DNA of 64,000 nucleotides from Lentisphaeria bacterium (lineage in GTDB: Bacteria > Verrucomicrobiota > Lentisphaeria > Victivallales > UBA1829), in the NCBI GenBank assembly GCA_003526375.1, contig DPDG01000052.1, positions 62,001-126,000 on the forward strand, read 5' to 3'. This document shows positions 58,519-64,000 of this stretch, piece after piece. Below the pieces are notes generated by a model. It ran no database searches. It saw only the letters and a list, made by a program, of their open reading frames with translations, and had not been told where the DNA came from. Both the position numbers and the translations under genes were made by a program. Position 1 is the first letter of the stretch. Every line of letters starts with the position of its first letter.

Positions 58519-61293
58519 ATGGCGATGTCGAAAAAGAAGAAAATACTGGTGATTGCCGGATGCGTGGCAGGCGGACTGGTTCTGTTGCTGGCGGCTGCTT
58601 ACAATGTGGCGCTCAGTTCGAGTGTGATCTGTTCCCGGTGGCTTCCGATGGCGGGGCGGATGACGAATTCCACGATGACGGCGTCCGAGGTGAAGCTGAG
58701 TCTGTTCGGAAACAGTCTTGAGGTCAGGGACTTTGTATATGCGAGTCCGTCGGGGATCGAAGTCAGAGTGGATTCGTTACAGACGAAAATCGCATTCATC
58801 AAGGCGATATCCAAGGATATCCGCGTCAACGGCCTGGCATTGAAAGGCGTCCATGCGAAAATCCGTCCGGTGCGGAAAAAAGCAATCCCGCCCGCAGCCG
58901 GAACTCCGGTTGCCGCTGTGACTCCCGCGACAGGTGTGAACCGTCCGGCGGCGAATGAGAATACCGCGGTGCCGCTGATTGAGGATTTTCAGATACCGGA
59001 ATCTATTCTCGGATGGAAAGCGCTTCCATTCAAGATCGCGTTGAAAGATGTTGCGCTCCAGAATATTACTGTGGATTACGCGGATGAAGCCGGAGAGATG
59101 GATTTCAAATATGTGATCAATTCTCTCTCTCTGAACCGGGTGACTCCGGGAATGACGACGGAAATCACTTTGGACTCTTTCCTGACCGGCTCTCTGAAAA
59201 AGCAGGGGGTGGAAATCCGTTCTCTGCCGTTGTTCCTCTCCTTTAAAACATTACTGGGAGATGCTCTTTTTCCGGAAACTTTCGACCTTGCCGTGAATCT
59301 TTATGACACGGAAAACCGGTCGGCTGTTTTTGTCTGGTCGGCTTATCCGGGACAGCAGATCGTTCCGGGAGTTGTGCGTCTTGCCGTGCGCGGGAAAAAA
59401 GTTTCGGCGAAGTGGGAATTGGAGGAACTGCTCGGAGTTCTTGGAAAGTCTTCGCTGAAAGCTTCCGGCAGCCTGGAACCGCGTCTCAACAATGCGTCTT
59501 TTGTATGGACGCTGAAAGGATATCCGTCTCAACTGCCCCAACCGCTGCCATCCGTCATGAAGAAATCCGGCATGGAGCTTTCTTATGTGGAGGAAAACGG
59601 CAAGATCACATTCCTGAACGGCAAGCTTGATTATTCCGATATCATCTCCGCGACCGGATTCAAGTTGGATGAGAAGGGAACCGCCGTCGGTGATTTCCGC
59701 GGAACGTTGAATTATATTGCCTTTGCGGATCTGCCGGAGGGCGCCGTCGGTTTGTCGAATGCGGTGGTGGATGTCTCGGAGGGAGAAAGCAAGCTGATTA
59801 CGCTCAAGAGTACGGCGCCGCTGGTTTTCTACAAGGGACGGAAGGGATTTTTCCCGGATCCGCAGATGGCGCCGAATCTCCGGTTTTCCCTGCGTGAGAT
59901 GGCTTTGTCGAAGCTGAACATGTTCCTGAAAGGAAAAAGGTTCAGAAACGGAGCGGCGGAACTGAACGCCGTACTGGAAACGGATCAGCAGCGCAATATT
60001 CTCCTGACCGCGAATGCACAGGTCAAAGAGAAACTGAAAGGCAGAGCCGCAGCGGACCTTGCCGTGAATGCGCGGCTTGACCTCAGAAACAAAACGTCGC
60101 CCGATACGATCCGCATTTCGTCCGCAAATCTTGACGTTCCCGTTTTGCAGGAGATTTTCAAGCTGGAGGACACCGGTGCCGTTCAGGCGCAGGCTCCTGC
60201 GCCGCAGACATCCGTTCCGCAGAACAAAGATGCGGATGCAAAGAAGATTGCATCCGGACCGGCGGTTCAGGCGAAGGATTCCGCACAGCCCCGGACTCCG
60301 TCTTCACCTGCCGATAAGCTGCCGTCGTTCGTGAGGGAACAGAATGTCAATCTGACTCTGGACCTGAAGAAGATACATTATGCGGACGGTGTTGATTTTG
60401 CGCTTACCGGCGATATTTCTTTCAAGGACCTGACGGTTGCCGCGAAGAATCTGCTTGTGCTGATCAACGGTACGAAGTTTCCGCTGAATGCGGAGGTGAA
60501 TCTGGCGACGGAGCAATTGAAAATCGGCGGTTCCACCGCCGCATTGAACGCCGCCCCGCTGGTCAACTCATTTCTGAAACAGAAGAAGACAGCCGCTCTG
60601 ACCGTGGATTCCCTGAAATTCGATATCCGGACGAAAGGTTTTACTCCGGACTCCGTCAGGAAAAACCTGAACGGGTCTTTTGTGGTGAATGCGTCGAATA
60701 TCGCGGTTCCTTTGGAACTTGATCAGTCCAGCGACCTGCTGAAAGTGATTATGATTCCGCTGAAAAGCATACCGGCGCTGCTGGAAATGCTCGGAGGAAG
60801 CGGGCTCAGGAACCTTGCCGTTGAAAAGACGCAGGGGCTCAACAACGTGTTGAGCGGAGCGGCGGATCTTCGTTTTACCACTGCCAGTCTTGATACCTCT
60901 TTCCTGAATGGAGTGGTTACATTGAAGGATCTGACTTTGACCGGAGACCTGATTCTCTCTGAAACATTGCTCGGAACCGTGAATCTCGTGAACAATGACA
61001 TCGACCTCAAGACCCGGACCGGGCTGGAGCTTATTACGATACCGATGAATTTCAAGGGAACAATCAATTCGCCTAAGCCGGATTATGCGAGCGCCGTTAC
61101 GGATTTCCTGAAAGTCAATGCGACCGCCACGCTCCAGAAATCTGTGGATAAACTTCTGGACAGAGCTTTGGATTCCGGGAAGAAATCCACCGGAGAGAAT
61201 ACGCTTCAGAAAGAGGAAAAGATTTTGGACAAGGCGATTGACAAGGGCGTTCAGAAAGGGCTTGAACGACTGAACAAATGGCTGAACAAATAA
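58519..61293 (+). CDS. AsmA-like protein
   Basis: The 924-residue protein has one N-terminal membrane anchor (about 8-32) and then a long beta-rich periplasmic part. A Pro/Ala/Gln-rich linker (about 555-605) separates two repeat regions. The C-terminal region (SLDTSFLNGVVTLKDLTLTG, about 790-870) matches AsmA/TamB-type repeating beta-groove proteins, which carry lipids between membranes. The final 60 residues form a charged helix (LDKAIDKGVQKGLERLNKWL). Start ATG 58519 follows AAAGGAGGG. It precedes galactokinase by 27 nt; a functional link is unclear. Confidence 0.75.
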   Translation: MAMSKKKKILVIAGCVAGGLVLLLAAAYNVALSSSVICSRWLPMAGRMTNSTMTASEVKLSLFGNSLEVRDFVYASPSGIEVRVDSLQTKIAFIKAISKDIRVNGLALKGVHAKIRPVRKKAIPPAAGTPVAAVTPATGVNRPAANENTAVPLIEDFQIPESILGWKALPFKIALKDVALQNITVDYADEAGEMDFKYVINSLSLNRVTPGMTTEITLDSFLTGSLKKQGVEIRSLPLFLSFKTLLGDALFPETFDLAVNLYDTENRSAVFVWSAYPGQQIVPGVVRLAVRGKKVSAKWELEELLGVLGKSSLKASGSLEPRLNNASFVWTLKGYPSQLPQPLPSVMKKSGMELSYVEENGKITFLNGKLDYSDIISATGFKLDEKGTAVGDFRGTLNYIAFADLPEGAVGLSNAVVDVSEGESKLITLKSTAPLVFYKGRKGFFPDPQMAPNLRFSLREMALSKLNMFLKGKRFRNGAAELNAVLETDQQRNILLTANAQVKEKLKGRAAADLAVNARLDLRNKTSPDTIRISSANLDVPVLQEIFKLEDTGAVQAQAPAPQTSVPQNKDADAKKIASGPAVQAKDSAQPRTPSSPADKLPSFVREQNVNLTLDLKKIHYADGVDFALTGDISFKDLTVAAKNLLVLINGTKFPLNAEVNLATEQLKIGGSTAALNAAPLVNSFLKQKKTAALTVDSLKFDIRTKGFTPDSVRKNLNGSFVVNASNIAVPLELDQSSDLLKVIMIPLKSIPALLEMLGGSGLRNLAVEKTQGLNNVLSGAADLRFTTASLDTSFLNGVVTLKDLTLTGDLILSETLLGTVNLVNNDIDLKTRTGLELITIPMNFKGTINSPKPDYASAVTDFLKVNATATLQKSVDKLLDRALDSGKKSTGENTLQKEEKILDKAIDKGVQKGLERLNKWLNK

Positions 61294-61320
61294 GTGAACA
61301 TTTTAACATAAGGAATGAAA

Positions 61321-62475
61321 ATGGAACCATTGGAAAAGATTTTTGAATCGCATTTCGGCAGAAAACCCGCGGTGCTCTCCCGTGCTCCCGGACGGCTGGA
61401 GATTCTCGGCAACCATACGGATTACAATGAGGGCTATGTCCTGAGTGCCGCAGTGACGCAGGCGACCTCTTTCGCTATGGCTCCGAAGGAAGGTTCCGTC
61501 TGCACTCTTGTAGACTGTGCGCTTTCCGGCGAGTTCAAAATTGATCTTGACAATATGGATGCGCCCCGCAAGGGCGACTGGACAAACTATCTCAAGGGTG
61601 CGCTGGTGGAGCTGCGCCGCCGCGGTGTCCGGTTCGGCGCGTTCGATGCGGTGCTCAGGAGCACCGTTCCGCTGTCCGCGGGAATGAGCAGTTCCGCCGC
61701 GCTGGAAATGGCATTCTGTTTTGCTCTCAAGACGATTTACGGCATTGATCTTCCGAAAGCCGACTGGGCGAGGGTGGGGCAGGCTGTGGAGAATAAATAT
61801 ATGGGATTGCAGTCGGGACTGCTGGATCAGTTCAGTTCGATTTTCGGCAGGAAGGATGCGCTGATCCTCTGTGATTTCCGCTCGGTCGAGGTTCTGAAAA
61901 ATGTGCCGATGCCTCCGGGATATTCGATTGTCGTGGCGAATACGATGGTGAAGCACAATCTCGTGGAGTCCGATTACAATAAGCGCCGCGAGAGCTGCGA
62001 ACGCGCCCGCGATGTGATCCGTCAGGTCTGTCCGCAGGTCAAAATGCTCCGCGATGTCGACCGGAAAATGCTGGAGTCCTGCCGTGACAAAATGGATGCG
62101 GTCGATTACCGCCGCGCCCTGCACGTGGTCGGGGAAGATGAGCGTGTGATGCGTGGAGTCGCATTCCTTGAAAAAGGCGACATCAGATCTTTCGGAGAGC
62201 TTCTTTTCGAGAGCCATGAAAGCTCGCGCGTCAACTTCGAGAACAGTTGTCCCGAGCTGGACGCGCTGGTAGAGATCGCCCGTTCCATTCCGGACTGCCT
62301 CGGCGCCCGTTTGAGCGGCGGCGGTTTCGGCGGAATTACGATTCATCTTGTCAGGCACGATGCGGCGGAAGGTTACTGCAACCGTCTCAAAACCGCATAT
62401 AAAGCCATGACGGGCAAAGAGACGCAGACGATTCTCTGTGACATCGGCGACGGCGCCAGTGCGCAGGCGCTCTGA
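61321..62475 (+). CDS. galK: Galactokinase-type GHMP kinase
   Basis: Galactokinase phosphorylates galactose at C1 in the Leloir pathway. The 384-residue protein has the GHMP motifs: APGRLEILGNHTDYNEG (22-38), PLSAGMSSSAALE and LSGGGFGG, plus the catalytic Asp in GLLDQFSS. The usual NLIGEHTDYN reads EILGNHTDYN, so the Glu that contacts the sugar (Glu43 in the human enzyme) is Asn31, while the His and Asp that follow are kept. Sugar specificity may therefore differ. ATG 61321 follows AAGGA (61310-61314); an in-frame ATG at 61315 is too close. Confidence 0.85.
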   Translation: MEPLEKIFESHFGRKPAVLSRAPGRLEILGNHTDYNEGYVLSAAVTQATSFAMAPKEGSVCTLVDCALSGEFKIDLDNMDAPRKGDWTNYLKGALVELRRRGVRFGAFDAVLRSTVPLSAGMSSSAALEMAFCFALKTIYGIDLPKADWARVGQAVENKYMGLQSGLLDQFSSIFGRKDALILCDFRSVEVLKNVPMPPGYSIVVANTMVKHNLVESDYNKRRESCERARDVIRQVCPQVKMLRDVDRKMLESCRDKMDAVDYRRALHVVGEDERVMRGVAFLEKGDIRSFGELLFESHESSRVNFENSCPELDALVEIARSIPDCLGARLSGGGFGGITIHLVRHDAAEGYCNRLKTAYKAMTGKETQTILCDIGDGASAQAL

Positions 62476-62499
62476 TCTTTTCCGTATCGGAAATGAATG

Positions 62500-62537
62500 A
62501 ACCGGAAGAACGGAATGAACTCCGCTTCCGGTTTTTT
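62500..62537 (+). terminator. Terminator after galactokinase
   Basis: AACCGGAAG (62500-62508) pairs with CTTCCGGTT (62525-62533), followed by a T-run up to 62537. The next 148 nt to the convergent GH127 gene hold no gene. Confidence 0.8.
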
Positions 62538-62685
62538 ATGTAAAAATCCGCATTTGACGGTAGAGCCCGTTCCGGATTCAAAAGTGGTCCAGCGGTGAAC
62601 TGCCGGCCACGCATAGCGCGAAATCTCCGCCGGAGGGATTTTGACCCGCTTATGCCGTATACTGTTATCGGGTATCGGGCTTTCG

Positions 62686-64000
62686 TTATTTCCGTTTCAT
62701 CCAGACCGTGAGTCTGTTATCCATAGAAAAACGGTTTCCGGCGGAGGCGTAATCACAGAGGAGCGTTCCGTCTGAAAGGCGTTTTACAAGGTGAAATTCG
62801 TTTCCCGGATTTTCCGTGTCTTGTGTAATGCCGTCTGCCGGAACGGGGCGGTTCACCTTGCCGAGACGGGAATCCTGTGCCAGCACGACCGGTCCCGCGA
62901 GATAGCCCACCCTGCTGATGTCAGGGGAAAACACCTGTTCCGGCGTAAGATCGAACAGGATTTCAACCCGGTCTGCATTGCTCCAGCTCCGTTCGAGAGC
63001 CAGATACTCGCCGGGGACTGCGGGAAGTTCTTTTCCGTTCAGCCGGAAAACAGATCTGCCTTTCCACCAGCAGGGGATGCGGAAGCGGATCGTGAACCGT
63101 TCCGGTTCCTGTATGCAGAGTGTAATCCCGACGGTTTCCCGCCACGGATAATCTCCGCTGACTTCCAGTTCCGCAGTCTGTCCGCGAGGGGTATTGAAAG
63201 AGCAGGTGAGAGGCTCATAGGCATTGAGGACAATACCGTCATGGCTGCCGAGGACGGCGGTATAGGACGCCATGGCGATGCCTTCCGGCCCCTGCGCCAG
63301 ACAGCAATCCTCCCCGAATCCGGGCAGTTGATCCGGAGCCGCTTTTTTGAAGCCGGCGCCGGAAAGCGGGGAGGGATTGGCGTGAATGTACCAGCTCCCG
63401 TCCGGTTTCATGGAGCCGAGCATCGCATTGTAGAAAGAGCGTTCCATGCAGTCTGCCGCGGTGGCGGATCCGGTCAGTTTCAGAATCCTGTCGCAGTAAT
63501 GAAGCCATGTGGCTGTAACACAGGTTTCTCCGTGATTGCCGGAGTCGTCGCGAGTTTGCCGCATTGCCCCGTAATACCAGAATTCGCCAACGGTATCTTT
63601 GAGTCCCCCGCCTCCGGTGATGAAGATTTCCTGTTCTTTCACCATGCGGAAGAGCTCCGTAACGGTTTCCAGATATTCCTCCTGCGGGTCCATGAGGTGG
63701 AATTCCGAAAGCCCCTGAAAACAGGAGAGCATTTCATAGGCCTTGCCGTTTCCGATCTCCGCCGGAGGAATGTGCCTGCGTGCGGCTTCGAAGATATTGT
63801 GCTTCAGGGAACAGCCGGAGTCAACGATTCGGCGCGCATAGTCGCGGTAACGCTGTTCTCCGGTAGCGGCGGCGACTCCGCAGACCGCGCCGAGAATCGA
63901 ACATGCGGCGAGCCCTTCGTGCCAGCCGTAATGCGGCATGGACTGCCCTGTGACCGGAATCTGCTGCATCAGATGGTCGAGCATGCCGCGGCAGGCGTTC
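62686..64000 (-). CDS. Glycoside hydrolase family 127-type beta-L-arabinofuranosidase (partial, 5' end beyond the window)
   Basis: The frame stays open to the edge of the window, so the N-terminus is missing; at least 438 residues are present. The sequence matches the DUF1680/GH127 family: LKHNIFEAARRHI, the acid/base region GETCVTATWLHYCDRIL with Glu, ERSFYNAMLG, and the zinc/nucleophile Cys pair in GEDCCLAQGP. A C-terminal beta-sandwich follows. Family members remove beta-L-arabinofuranosyl groups from plant glycoproteins and pectin. It is convergent with galactokinase. Confidence 0.85.
   Translation of the reverse strand, partial: NACRGMLDHLMQQIPVTGQSMPHYGWHEGLAACSILGAVCGVAAATGEQRYRDYARRIVDSGCSLKHNIFEAARRHIPPAEIGNGKAYEMLSCFQGLSEFHLMDPQEEYLETVTELFRMVKEQEIFITGGGGLKDTVGEFWYYGAMRQTRDDSGNHGETCVTATWLHYCDRILKLTGSATAADCMERSFYNAMLGSMKPDGSWYIHANPSPLSGAGFKKAAPDQLPGFGEDCCLAQGPEGIAMASYTAVLGSHDGIVLNAYEPLTCSFNTPRGQTAELEVSGDYPWRETVGITLCIQEPERFTIRFRIPCWWKGRSVFRLNGKELPAVPGEYLALERSWSNADRVEILFDLTPEQVFSPDISRVGYLAGPVVLAQDSRLGKVNRPVPADGITQDTENPGNEFHLVKRLSDGTLLCDYASAGNRFSMDNRLTVWMKRK

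Overview
The window looks like chromosome of a Lentisphaerota bacterium (Victivallis-like), a member of the PVC group. This is an inference from gene content. The supporting features are a GreA with a very long N-terminal extension as in Chlamydiae, a seven-gene V-type ATPase operon that includes a DUF2764 gene, pseudopilin genes placed next to secreted glycan-active proteins, and a high density of sugar-responsive regulators and glycan enzymes. No insertion sequence, prophage, CRISPR array or rRNA was found; one tRNA gene is present.

Layout. Positions 1-7.9 kb carry a translation-factor operon, nusA-infB-rbfA-nrnA-truB, followed by two uncharacterised genes; nusA has a leader that looks like a transcription attenuator. 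At 8.2-10.5 kb a minus-strand pair encodes a MetF-MetV fusion and an alpha/beta-hydrolase that has lost its catalytic residues. At 10.8-18.1 kb lies the V-ATPase operon (E, DUF2764, A, B, D, I, K). From 18.2 to 33.3 kb the region is accessory: an epimerase, an AraC-controlled glycosidase/cupin pair, a CBM9-like lipoprotein, a LacI-pseudopilin-DUF4838 run, an RNA-binding RRM protein, and esterase/MFS genes. At 33.5-36.2 kb is the ribosomal cluster rpmJ-rpsM-rpsK-rpoA-rplQ, without rpsD.

From 36.3 to 48 kb come a lipoprotein, an EamA transporter, a Gfo/Idh/MocA oxidoreductase, tRNA-Asp, an Smr protein, MazG, a lone ATPase, a GntR-controlled esterase-SGNH-TauE operon, and a phosphoesterase/GreA operon. 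From 48.3 to 53.6 kb a second regulator-pseudopilin-secreted-giant run lies on the minus strand. The last part holds a LacI regulator with a perfect palindromic operator, MarC and MATE membrane proteins, a metallo-beta-lactamase-fold hydrolase, an AsmA-like protein, a galactokinase and a truncated GH127 enzyme.

The most notable pattern is that two unrelated loci share one order: a sugar-sensing regulator, then a pseudopilin, then a large signal-peptide-bearing glycan protein. The individual families are known. The repeated three-gene arrangement suggests that each pseudopilin works with the secreted protein beside it.
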